Source: Edolisoma coerulescens (taxonomy: Eukaryota; Chordata; Aves; Passeriformes; Campephagidae). Taken from it: DNA of 64,000 bases. This document shows positions 27,296 to 39,842 of this stretch, piece by piece. Each line of letters opens with the position of its first letter. The first letter of the stretch is position 1. A program made the translations under genes and the position numbers. Where the stretch lies: positions 1,848,877-1,912,876 of the forward strand of contig VWZW01001014.1 in NCBI GenBank assembly GCA_013397115.1, in the 5' to 3' direction. The notes beneath the pieces are model-generated. The model searched no databases and was not told where the DNA came from. It was given only the letters and a program-made list of their open reading frames with translations.

Positions 27296-28417
27296 GTGAT
27301 GAGAGAGATTCCCTTTTGGCACCTCAAGAGAGGTTATACAAATGAGGGACAAAACTCTCTTTATGTCCCTCTGGTGGCCTAAGCTACCATACAAGATATG
27401 GTCTTTCTTCATGATAGTGTTGATAATTAGAACAACCAGAAAAAAAATCAAGAAGGGAAAGGGAAAATATTGATAATAATTAAATCATTAACACTAATGC
27501 TTTAGGAGAGAACATGCCAGTGGTCTGTGAGCCTGGGGCACAAATATATGTATTTTGCAATTTTCATTTAAATAAACTCAGAAGTCGCCATCTTTGCAAT
27601 CTGTAAAAGATCTCCTGAATGTATTAATCTGATCAAGTATATTGTCCCAGTTTAATTCCAGGCAGCATCTCAGTCAGAATACTGTGTTTATTATGGACTG
27701 CTATGATTTCTGCTCACTACGTAGGAAAGGAACTTCAGTAGTGGAAAAATACTTTTGATTTTAGCTTAAGAGGAACCCCACTAAGCAAAGAGTTGTAATG
27801 AAGCACCAAAATCAAATAACTAAGTACTCATTTGAGTTTATGCTACCACAATGTTTCATTCGGAATGCTTTTGGAAAATTATCTTATTTTTCAATGTACA
27901 ATATTGGCATTTTATTTTCTTTCCTATAAATGCATAGTGACCTTTCAAGAACTGGACATTAGTTTTGATATTACCAGAAACCTAGAAAGAAAACAGATAT
28001 TATTATAAGTTGCAGTAGGCTAGAAGACTTTCAGACTGACCCCAGATGTTTAAAGTCACAACTGATGCACTGGTATGGGAGAAGAAAAGTACTCCTTCAC
28101 ATTATAAAAAAGCAAAACAAAACCTTCCCAGAGGCACAGCACCATGTAAGACCTTTTAACTCTTGTCCCCAGCAAAATGAGAGAGAATGCCACCTGGGAA
28201 TATGATGTTCCTACCCAGACTGTGCCCTTATGTTACTGGGATTGTTTCAGCTACGAGTGCTCACGTACATAATATGACTTAAGCTCCAGTAAGACAAATG
28301 TACCTTCAGTTTCTGGCTGTCTTCCATTGCTTTCTAAAAGAGAAATGCAAGGAAAAATATGCCTGGTAAGAAGTACAGAGAATTCATAAGAAACAGATGA
28401 ACATGTTTCCTTTCTTT

Positions 28418-28458
28418 AAAAATAAAAAGAAAAAAAAAAAAGAAAGAGAGAGAAAAAG
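28418..28458 (+). repeat. A-rich / GA low-complexity tract
   Basis: AAAATAAAAAG, a long A-run, then AGAAAGAGAGAGAAAAA. Simple purine-only sequence. Confidence 0.85.
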
Positions 28459-31400
28459 GGAAACGAATGTTGTTGCTATTACCTTGGTTACTTGCACATA
28501 ACAGATGGCCAGTTATATTCACTACTTACCTACAGCCAAAACAGATATTTCAAATAGTGTTGTTTACTAATCCTAAATATAGGAGTGGCTGGTTTTATAC
28601 CGTAGTAATTTTTAATTAATTAGATTCTGATTGCTGAAATTATTTTTCACTCTAGTGCCATAACTGATGCAAATGTTTCACTTTGGAAAAACTCATGCAT
28701 TTATATTATCTGAAAAGTGTAGTATTTATTTGTGTTTTATACAAAATAAAGTCAAAAGCTTATGGATTAAGGTAAACAGATAGATCAAGAGGATATTTTA
28801 TAAGTGCTATAATAGAGCTTTCAGCAGGCTTGTAAGACCTCTGCAAGCACTGCTTGCAGCATCTAAAATTCACTCTGAATATATGATGTTTAAGTTGTAA
28901 AAATCCACCAACAAACAGTTTGTGCAAGTTCTGCTACACAGAAACATGCAGGAAAACATGATTATATAGAATACCGTCAAATCTAATTAAAAACAGAGGA
29001 AGAAAGCCAGTAAAATCAGGCGGGTGAAATATTAATGTACTTAATGCTGGAATGAAGCCTATATATCAACGTGAGATTTAATTCCAGAGCGTAGAATTTA
29101 AATGCCTGAAAAACGGACTCAGTCTATAGAAATAGAATTAGCAATTCCAATAAAAAATAGATACTCTGAAGGAAAAGTTTTCTGTCCTTGGCTAGAATCC
29201 ATCTAGGCTGGTCTACACCGCTCTTCAAAACCATTTAAACCAGCTAAATGTTCTGCTAAATTCCCATTACACTGATGGTCTCATTAGAAATGCAAGGCAG
29301 ACCTCTCCAAGGGGTACAGCCATCACTCTCTCCTATGAGCAGAAGCTGAAATAAGGTTTCTGCAGCAGCAGCTGCCCCAGGGAGCGACTGTGTTTGCCCT
29401 GGCGATGTTTTTCCCCTTTAACAAAAGGGACAACAAATGCAATTGAATCACACCCTGAATTTTCTAACTCCTTGGCAGGGTGGTGAGAAAGTGCCCCACA
29501 GATCACAGCACTTCCTGAGAATGATGTTTGGGCAGACGGACCCAGCATACCTCCTTAAAAATGAGAGAAATTCAGGAAAGCAAGGAAAAAAACCCCTGTG
29601 AGGCCACTCCCCGAGCAAGGAAGCAACCAAAAAATGCATGAATACTCAGAAAGAGGGAAAACCAGCAGCTCACGCCTAAGCAGTCCAATCACTCTGAGGG
29701 CTTACCAGAGTTTCATGGCTAATCATGCTCTGTGTGACAGGAGGAAACACACTTGAGGAATAAAAGTTTTGAATGCGCTGCTCGCAATTTTCCATTCCAT
29801 TTCTTGCCTCCCTGGCCCTGCACCTCCCAAGCCTCTCTAGGTGTGATTAGCAGTTATTTACTAACACTCTCCCTCTGAGTTCTGAGCCATTGTTGATGCT
29901 GCCACCTAAAAAATACTCATTTCAAAAGTGAAATGAAGTAAGAGTGCATGAACTACAGTACTGCCTATGTATCAGCCATTGTGGCAGAAATCTTGGGGAA
30001 TTTAATGTGTCTGAGACAGAGCTGCCACTGCCAAGTCTCCCTGCTGAATGTGCAGCATCTGATTTTGTATTCAGTGACCATTTTCTTACAAATGATCTCT
30101 TACTGCCTAATCCCAAGCACTACAAGCATCTGTCCTTACACTGGAGTCATCATGAGGGTGAGGGTTTACCCCACATTTCAAGGTACATCACAAATGACCC
30201 TCAGATTTTGCTAGCCAGTGGTCTTCCAGCCAGTGTGTGTGTGGTGGTATGGAAGATCTGAGGTGTATGGATACTTCTGTCTAGGGTAGCTGATTTTAAA
30301 TAACTTATTGTCTCTAGACACTGTTCAGCTTCCTGTCTGTCTAATAGGCAAACCTGCTTTTTCTCATGTAAAAAACGTATTTATTGACTCGAACACTATT
30401 ACAGCTTTAATACTTCCATCTAATAAGGGGCTATTGCTAGAATTTCTTTATTATTGTTGTTTTTCATGTACCATAAGAAACCCCATATTCTCATTGCCCT
30501 TGAGCTTTCCTCTAGTATCATCCATTCCTTTTATCCATCTTCAGTATTTTACATTTTCTCTTTTAGACTGTTATGTTTCATGTATATGTATTAATATATT
30601 TTAAATTTCATGTCTATTGCACAGATTGCTTTTTCATTTCTAATTACTACTTTTACTTGACCACAGAAGCTGAACTAGCTTTAAGTGGTTGTTTTTTGTC
30701 TTGATTGCGGAAATGCAGCCTTTTGCTAACCTAACAAACTCTGCTTAAAAAATGTCAAGCTTCCTTGTTTCTAGGCTTTTCTACCCCATCGATTTATGGT
30801 CAACAATTTCTTATGCTTTGGGACACCAGCCTTTCTTTATTGGGACTGTCCTTTATTTGTCTAGCTTGAACATAATAAAATCATGGTCTGGTTCACAGGC
30901 AACCATGTGCTTCCCATCCACTGACCAATTTATCTTTATTCAAAGGAGGGGTGAGGATGTCTGGTGAAAAGTCGTCAGTGCTAGAAAAATGCCACAAAGA
31001 CCATCTACAACCTTCACTCCAATTTCACAGCTGTCTGTGCTGGACCTCTGGTGATACCTTCCAAACCAGGACCTCTGGAATCCACCTGATTAACCTGCCT
31101 TTCCTTCACAGACTGATGCTGATGGAGCACCTTCATCTCCTCTTGTAACTGGAGTTGATATTCAGTTGATATTCTGTCTCTGGTATAAAGAAGAAGTTTA
31201 TTTGACAGCCTGAGCTGGAGCTTTCCCTGTCAAGAAAGGCTAGAGGAGGGAAAGAACGATTCCCAAAGGCACATGGCTGACTGGCTGATACAGAGAGCCT
31301 ATTGCAGAATATATACATGGCACAGGAACATATGGGAACTATACCTCCTCCATTCCCTCTGCAGCTCCAGCCAGTAGAAGCACATCTGTGAAAGATACAC

Positions 31401-34400
31401 CAGGACCCCCAAAGTTTTCAGCATTTCCTTTCATATACTTCGCCTAGCCATTTCCTGGAAAGTCACTAAATGTATTTTACTCAGTCCCGTCTGCAATACT
31501 TACAGCTTCATTTAGTTTTAATATAGTTATAAATGGGCTGTAGCGGCCTGCTTTTTTTAATAACTAAGTAAATGAAACCCTGTCTGTAATAATAAATGAA
31601 CCATCCATCTGGGAGGCCTCCAGTAAAAATTTCAACAGGTATTTATTGCTCTTTTATGTAAACAGTACTCTGGACAATACAAGTGATTATACTCTCTGTC
31701 AGCCTTGTCAGGAAGGAGACAGTATCGTTTTGGATGAAGTTCCATAGCATACACACTGCATTTAGAGGTTTATTTGACTAGATGGAGAAAAAATGATTAA
31801 AACAAGCAACTAAACAGACAAGAATCCAGTTGGCTACTGTGAAAGGAAGCATACCATTTTATTTAAAGACATGGGCTGCGAGGATAATCTACAGAAAATT
31901 GACAGGTCTGCAGTGCTACAGACTTCTCACAACTCCAGATGCTACACAGACAGCTCCCTAAACAACCCCACCCCCTCAAAAGTGGAAGGAGTTTCCCTGT
32001 AAAATCAACACTTTGCAGAGACTTTAAAACACATTGTGCCCTTATAGGTTCACATAGTATGGAAGAGCAGTGCCTTGGGGGAATCTCCAGCTGGAGTGTA
32101 AGAGACTGAAAATCATGCTATCCATTCCTGAGGCTCATCCCTTTCATTCATGGACACTGTTCACACACTGGAAAGGGCAATAGCATGACACTTTTCAAGT
32201 AATGAAATTTTAATTTAAAAAAATCTCACTGCCAAAATCATCTTCACACCACTGTTATATTCTGGCTCCTAATTACACACCGTTACATTCCATTATTGTT
32301 GGAATAATACAATGTCAGAATAAATTGTCAAATAACAAATTCAGTGTGTGGCAAGAAGGGGGAATAAAGAAAGAAACAGGAGGCAGAAAGACCTGAAAGC
32401 TCATGTATGGCCAAGGTGATGTGCTATCACTCGATGCTGAGGAATGAGCCATAGTTCTGTGCATTAAATATGCAGGGACCATTGTGACTTTTGTCAAAAT
32501 TTCCAGCCCTCAAATTTCTGTGGGAATGGGCTTAAACCTCTCCCATGAGCAGATATCTCAGAGCCTTTCATTTTCAGCCAAGATAGGCATAGGGAAAAAT
32601 GCATGTTTTTCCTTCTGATGCAGACTGTAAAAGGAAAGCAAAGCTCTCTGCCAAACACCAGGCAGATTCTGCCCCATGGGGCGAATGGATTGCTGCTCCT
32701 TACGAGACCTGCACCCTGCATGCTTGGCTCAGAGAGAGAGAGGTGGCACTGCTCTTGAAGCTACATCCATGGCCAGGGTGTTTCCAACAGGGTTACTAAG
32801 CTTATCAAGCTTAACTTATTAGGAGATGGTGCGTTAGAGATTGTATTTTCGTGACTCCTCTCTGCTTTTGATATGTTGCAAGATGCTGAAAGGGGAAAAG
32901 ATAATCCCAAAAAAGCAGACATCTCTGAACTGATAGCAGTCCCACAAAAATACAGGAGTTCTCAGGTTTGCTTGAGGATGGGCTGAGGGAGGAAGGGAGG
33001 GAGTGGGCTGCTAAGGGAGTGCCAGGACATAGGGCACAGGCTCTGCAGGGACAGGGAAACTGGAGGCTGGCACTGGCACCTGGAGCAAGCTCATGGCCAT
33101 GAACTTCACTGCTGGGGGAAGAAAAGCCATGTGCCATCTGCAGGGGTCAGATAATTCCTTTGCTTCCCACGGAGCAGCAGCGAAGGGATGGTTACTCGTA
33201 GGGTCCCATTAACTCCAACTGCACTGTGCAGCTCCGGCCGAGGTGTGCGCAGGGCTGTCCAGGGGCTTCCTGGCACAGGCCCTCAGCTGCCCTGGGGTCT
33301 GATGTCACCAAGTGCTTCTGGCCTGCTTGTTTCACTTTGAGATAACCCCTTCTAGGATGCAAAACGGGCTATTCCTCTTTATTAGAAATAATCTCCTTTG
33401 GACACAGCAATAGCAAAAATAATCAGCTGAGGGCTGCTCCTTTGGAGAGAAGAGTTTTATTCCCAGCATTCAGACACGTGCTATGCAGAAATACACCACC
33501 TGGACTCCAGTATATATGTATTAAAAAAAAAGAAAAGAAAACGTATTTTTTCTTAAAAACACTCTTTGGAAAAAATTATGAATTTAGCTTTCAAACAGTA
33601 AACCACACTATATCTCCTTCCTAATGTCTCTTTTTAAATATATACCAGGGAACAACTCTCATAACTCACTCGACACACACTATCTTATGAGTTATAGGTC
33701 AGTCTTCTATGCTCAGAGTGTGTGTTGCACTTCCACACAACCGTATGAGTTTTCCATCCCTCATCATTCATATCATGTCAGAATATCTATTACAAACCCT
33801 TGTTTGCAAGAAGGGCTTCTATTTTCTCCTTTCCTTTTATCACTGCTCTTAAATTTTCTTCTGGACACCAGCTTGGCATGCTGGCAGTGCCATGCTGGCA
33901 GTTTCTGGGAAAAAAACTCAGTCAAAAATTCTATGTCAGGGTCATAATGTCACTTGCAAAGAAATATCCTTTTTTAACTAATAGGAGTAGTGTATAAAAA
34001 TGAATTAGACACAATTGTATTCTGATTGCCAACTTCTACCACCCAGCTGCTAACTACCACAACCATCTCATAAAAAATAATCATCTGGAAGTCTAAATGA
34101 TGTCTGATAATGCTTCCTGCCATCCTAAATCTTCGGAAATGTTGAATCATCTTGAGAAAAATGTCAACAATAATTTTTCACAAAGGCTCAAGCATGGACA
34201 AGACTAACTAGAGTCTTATGTGAGGGATTTAGAGCTGAAGGGAATTTTCTAACATATAGTTTAGCCATCAAGAACAGTGTGAGGACCAGCCAAAATGCTT
34301 GGCAATTGCGAGATTTTCCCTAAATAACTAAAAAAGTTTAAATTCTACGTAAAATGATTAATTTCAACATTTCTGAAATGCTGTACTTTCGTTTTCTTCT

Positions 34401-34903
34401 TTCAAAAATGTTACTTTGAAATATGCTTTTATCTAGTACTGAAACAAGGCTGCCTAAGCACTTTCAGGAGTAAGGTAACCTAAAAGAAATTATTAGCCCT
34501 GAATGTATTTCTTTTTCATTTTGCTGAGAAAATTAACAAAGCTATTTTTAATTTCAGTTACCCCATATGATTTTTATTGTATTAAACAAAATATCAATTA
34601 CCCATGCTGATTCAGAAGCTAATTTAATTCAGTTTGCAAAGTTCTAAACCTAGATTTGTTTTGAGTTTCATATGGGTCCACAATACTTACTGGCTTCTTT
34701 CATTTTTTCCCTCTCATTGGCAGTTAATTGAAGCTTTCAGTGAAATATTTTTTTCTGTCATCAGTTGTCAGACTGCCATTAATAGAAGCAAACATGCTTA
34801 GCAGTGTTGTGAGCAAGAGTTGGTATGAACCAAGCATACAGGAGATGGATTCTCAGATTGTTACACGACTGAAATTGAAGGATTTGTGTTGGAGGCTTTT
34901 CAG

Positions 34904-34924
34904 TTTTGTTTGTTTGTTTGTTTT
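34904..34924 (+). repeat. (TTTG) short microsatellite
   Basis: About four TTTG units ending in TTTT. Short and imperfect at the edges. Confidence 0.8.
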
Positions 34925-36149
34925 ACAAAATCAGATAGGAATTAAGACTACTTGCTCAAATCTATTCCATTATACAGCTGGTTGTTTGGTTTGTATGTTT
35001 GACATTTATGATCATCTGACACTGAGTTCCCAGGAAAAGAATTCTACGTAGGCTCCTACAGGATCTACCTATGGCCTCCACCTTTGAAAAAAATGGTTTT
35101 AAGTGTCACTTAACTTGCTATTATTTGATGTCAGCTTGAGTCCAATCAAAACAATCATTATTATTTCAGAAGTACTTTTGGGTGTGGAAATAAAATATGC
35201 AGGACTTAACATTGACAGAGGTGTGGATAATTATCTGTTTGATATTTAAGTAAGAATAAACCCTACAGATAATAATGCGTTTATTTAGTACAACTGTGAA
35301 TGATTTGTGATCAAATATTGTGCCTATATTATGCAACATATATTCAAAAAGTCGTATATACAAGGAATGACACTTGACTTTTGAAGAATTCAATTTAGTA
35401 GTAACATTGTTAATGGTCAAAAGTAGATCTCCTGAACTAAATGCATGGGGTTACTTTTATCATCAGTGTCACTCTAATAAAACCAGCTTCATCAACAATT
35501 AATTTAGCTCACTCTATTACCTTCAGGGCAAATGATTTTTACTGATAAAAGAAAAAACTTCAGATATACATATTATATCAGGCATTTAAATATTTTTAGT
35601 GCTGATGACAGCAGAGGTGGCTGATAAAAATAAGAAATAAAATAGGCAAAATGTAGGAGACTGACAATAAAGAGCTTTGAAATATGTAAATAACTTTCCA
35701 GAAGTTCTACAAACCCTTAGACTATCTCCAGCAGAGTGTTTATTAGTCTAAAGAAATCACTGTGTATTTTTCAGTGTACTACAGAAAGGTTTTTCCTGTT
35801 CCAAAGATGCAGCAAACGACCCTCATTACATCTTTTTATAAATGTCTTGAATGCTTCAAGTTTATTTGCAATTTAAAGGGGTGCCAAAGAAGAACAAGGA
35901 ATAAAAAAAGATCCGTCACAATTTTCTTATTGATACTTTCTCCCACTCTTCCATCTAGCTGAACAACAAAGCGTGAGGACTTACTCTCCTCATTACCAGG
36001 ATCATTAACTAGTATGAAATAGGACACATCCTATCAAGACAGGCACCAATTTGTTACTGGGCTTCCTCCTACTGCACTGTTTTCTAGTGAGAGATCTCTG
36101 CGTAGGTACCTTTCCCAACACCCTACGAAACCAAAAGTAAGCAAACCCA

Positions 36150-36275
36150 TGATAATTCTCATTCACTCAGAAAGAGGAAACAGAGGCAAAGAGATTCGCT
36201 GTTTTTAAACAAAGTCACACTACACTGTTCAGTCAGACTCAGAGCTGGGAAGGAAACGCCAGGTCCTGCTGGGAA
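36150..36275 (-). repeat. MIR-type SINE relic, antisense
   Basis: This reads GAGGAAACAGAGGCAAAGAG, then AACAAAGTCACACTACACTG and CAGAGCTGGGAAGGAAACGC. That corresponds in order to the antisense MIR landmarks (GAGGAAACTGAGGC, GGTCACACAGC, AGAGCCGGGATTCGAACCC). Only the central part is preserved. Confidence 0.68.
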
Positions 36276-38227
36276 GACATAGGCACTGCCTCAGATGTAC
36301 CTGTGACCCAACATCTCACGCTGTTCACTCTCTACTTCATCTTTGGAGCCTTCTCTAGGAGAAAATTTTAAGTGAAAGAAAGCCAAAGACAAGGTGGGGA
36401 GGTGAAGAGGTGCCGAAACAGTATCTTTCTCCATATCACAATATGTCTTCTATCAGAGCTCAGCAGAGCTACCAGAGCAGAATATGTCAACACTCAAGAG
36501 TCTCTAATTCTCTGGCAAAGAGGCATTCCTGCCTGAGACAGAGCGAGAGAGTTTTATGTAAAGAATGCATTTATTCATCTGTAAAATGTTGCAAATAAAA
36601 AATAAAATTGGACCGGACGATTTCAATTTCATCCAGAAAAACCCATAACATTTGACCCACTTCGGTATTTTAAATCAAAATTTGATTATTTTAAGCTACA
36701 TGTGAGAGATCGTTCATTCCTAACAAGGATTTGTTATATTGCTTGTTTGGAGTACGATTAAACAAACTTTTATCACGCTGGGACTGTTAACTCTTGATGT
36801 TCTTTACTGCTACACTCATGCAGTTATTAACCCCTAAAAGTCTCTGGTTTGGGCTGAATTGCTTCTTCCATTAGTTTTTGTGAGATCTGAAACTGCACTC
36901 AGAAGTGCCCTTTAAATACTTGTTTTTCGGTGGAGTTTTCCCCCCATCCTTGTAATAGCCATGACAATTGGGCTGCTAATTATTATCACGAGATATTAAA
37001 AATACATTTCAGCAGACGTATGAAGGAGCAGCAGACAGATGCCTTCTGCACCCCTGCTTGGGACCACTGGGGCTGTGCATGGGATGTCAGTGCAGCTGGG
37101 GTGATAGTCCCTGCCTGCCTGCCAGCTGGGGATGGGTCTGCTGCCAGCATGGCTTTCAGTGGGGGACTGGCTCTGTCCCAGCCCAGCAGCAGCACGGCTC
37201 TGCAACCAGGCAGGCAGGCAAGCACATCTGAAATCAGCCCAAGCCAACGCCATACTCGGGGGTGTCCTTTGTCACAGCAAGAAGGGGTGGGTGAAAATTA
37301 GCTCGGAAGGATGGCCATGCCCTCTGGGGTGCTCTGGGGTCTGGTGGCTTGGAAAGGAGGGGGAGTGGCACCCATAGCTTGCAGCAGCTACCCATGCACA
37401 GGTCTTGGGGCTACTCTGGCTTCTGGCACAGCTGAAATACCAAGTATGGAGCCTTTGTCCCACAGCCCCAACTCTGAGGCTAACAAAGAGTTAAATGGAG
37501 ACACAGGAGGTGCTCTTCTCCAGCTGCTTACAGCTCAGGGTCAATCCTTGAGGAGTTCTGGGATGGTACTGAGGGCTGGGGAAAGGGACACTGTCACACA
37601 CGGCCCAAGAAACCACACTAGGGCTTGAAAATGTTGAGGACCTGGGTGAAAGCACACAGAAATGAGTGCCTAGCTATTTAACAACAAACATGGATATTTA
37701 GGGCTGAAACCCAGGCCACAGCCCCATTTTAGGGGTTCAGGCACAACATGAGTCTCTTGCATCTTTGCTCTGACATCACTCCCGAGGTGGGAATGCCCTC
37801 TGGCACCCAACAGCAAGAAGAGGTCAGGGAGCAGGCACTGGCACACCCTGCAGGGCATCACTCCTATGCACTGTGGCCACGCTGCTCTCCCTCCTCTGAG
37901 GACTGTGCTTCTTCTGCTACAAAGTACAAAGACTGAAACCAAGGAAGGAATAAGGAGGAAAGGACTAGCGAGAACTCACTTTGTGGTTTTAGCTGTGAGC
38001 ATCTTCAGTGCTCTTCAAAGATGGTGATGCTGCTGTATCATATTAGCCCCTTGTACAGGTAATGAATGGGAGCTGTATACTGTGAGCATTAGATCATCAA
38101 CCTCAAAGAGATTTAGGGGAAAGAAACCGTAATACCCACTGAAAAATAAATAGATGCAGACTGGGACATAGAAATATGTCTTTTCTTTAGAATGCTGACT
38201 AATGTTGCATCAAATCACAATAAAATA

Positions 38228-38300
38228 GCCCCCAAGGCTCATTTTCCTATTTGTAAAAGCATAATAACAATTAGCTTCACCAATGTTTGTAGCAGGCTTT
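38228..38300 (+). repeat. Short MIR-like fragment, sense
   Basis: CTCATTTTCCTATTTGTAAA followed by ATAATAACAATTAGCTTCAC resembles the MIR landmark TCAGTTTCCTCATCTGTAAAATGGGGATAATAATAG. It is short, so chance is not excluded. Confidence 0.45.
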
Positions 38301-38327
38301 GACGGCAGTTGTGTGTTCAAAAGAAAT

Positions 38328-38353
38328 ACTAATGACCTGAAGAGGTCATTAGT
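38328..38353. promoter_or_regulatory. Perfect hairpin with outward-facing TGACCT/AGGTCA half-sites
   Basis: The arms ACTAATGACCT and AGGTCATTAGT are perfect reverse complements, separated by GAAG. Inside the arms, TGACCT and AGGTCA are consensus nuclear-receptor half-sites in everted-repeat arrangement with four spacer bases (ER4). What is seen is the palindrome; a role as a receptor-binding element is inference. Confidence 0.4.
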
Positions 38354-39220
38354 TTGGGGATATTCTGCTGGACTGGCACCAAATCTCCTCTGACTCTACC
38401 TAACAAATCATACAGCAGGGTGAACTTTCATCTGCACTAGCTTCAGGCATATTTGAAATTACTTAAATGAATGTAATTGCAAAGTAATTTTATTCCACTG
38501 TTTTATAGCAGTTTTCCTGTTCTGCCAAAGGCAAGACTGGCAAGCCCTTGAAGGACAGGAGGCTGCTGAAAGGATTATATTTTGTCAGGACTTCTCAGCA
38601 CCAGAGGACTCACCTCATCTCAGCAAACAGCGCATCACACAGGACCACCACCATCCACCAGGGTACCCCTAATTTACACCGTTGGCACTTGGTCTGAGCA
38701 CCTGATGAGGTGCTAACTATAGCAGGTCTGTGTGACATGACTATAGTCCTAGAGGTAATTTCCTACACCTTATTACCACATAATAATGGCCTCTTAACAA
38801 CCAGGCTAATCAAGAATTAATGAGGCACTAAAACACTTTCAGGAACAATGAAGGATTTAAAAATTTCTCTTATGTGTTTTATTTAAAAAGCAATTAATTT
38901 AACAGTTACTGCCCTTACTTTGGAGTCATGTAAAAAGTCTTGGTACTTATCAAATGTATCAGTTGAAAGGTTTTATTCATTTATCAGTTATTTACTTATG
39001 TGAGGCTGCACATAACCTAAAGATAGTAGAACCAGATTTGGGCCCTGTCTTCCTCCCTTGTGTAATTCCATTTTTCTGCTCAGGCACTCCCTGGCTCTCA
39101 CACAGGCCTGTTTGTCCAGGAGTAAAGTACAACACCAAAACCAGAACAAAGTCAGCCCAAATTAACACTACTGCCAAAAAGGTTTTTTTAAATGATCTCT
39201 GGTAACGAGACTGTCAGGGC

Positions 39221-39242
39221 TTTTGTTTTGTTTTGTTTTGTT
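39221..39242 (+). repeat. (TTTTG)4 microsatellite
   Basis: Four perfect TTTTG units, followed by a G- and T-rich low-complexity stretch to about 39280. Confidence 0.88.
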
Positions 39243-39828
39243 GGGGTTTTTTTCTGGTTTGTCTTTTTCTTTTTTTTAAGGAAGGGAGGGTGCACTTCAG
39301 TGGGGAGACATCCCTGACAGAAGTTTTTGAGAAGCTGAGTGAAATAAGTGGTGGGAAAAAAGTAGGGATAATTTATGCTGGATTTCATATCAGTGACTCA
39401 ATGCTGAATTAAAGACTGAAAATATGTGCCTTTACCATCAGCCTGGAAGGGATAATCAAAACAAAAACATGTTAAAATTTGACTTATTTTTTAAAACTTC
39501 CTTCTGTGGTGTACAGGTGGGGGATATATCCTGGTTTGCTGAGAAAGTCCCCAAATAGATCATTCTGTGACAGATAACAGTTATGGTTATTAATTCCACT
39601 GCTGACATTGAAATTATCCTGATTCCCAACATAATGGATGAGTAAATAGCACATTAGAAATTCTCAGATGCTTCCACATTTCCTATGCAATCAAAAAAAA
39701 GAACTCCCTCATTAAATAATACACTGTCAGAAAAGGCAATTTGATTAAATAAACCTATCTGTCAATCATGCCTAAAGTTATAAAAGGAAAACATTTTGTA
39801 GCTAAGTAAAACTTTTCTCCATATTAAT

Positions 39829-39842
39829 CTCTCTCTCTCTCT
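39829..39842 (+). repeat. (CT)7 microsatellite
   Basis: CT dinucleotide run followed by a T-rich pyrimidine tract. Confidence 0.8.

Noticed and set aside
28304..28333. Initially read as an AFF3 micro-exon encoding KSNGRQPETE after the 58262 exon
   Set aside because: It fits the phase after 58298-58262, but cannot join the acidic-block exon in frame. The 52455-52506 exon matches AFF3 far better and connects both neighbours perfectly.
34700..34770. Very strong plus-strand acceptor-like tract ending GGCAG
   Set aside because: No supported plus-strand gene and no matching donor or homology downstream.
38590..38615. Partial RE1/REST-like match (TCAGCACCAGAGGA)
   Set aside because: Only the left half fits the motif; the right half does not.
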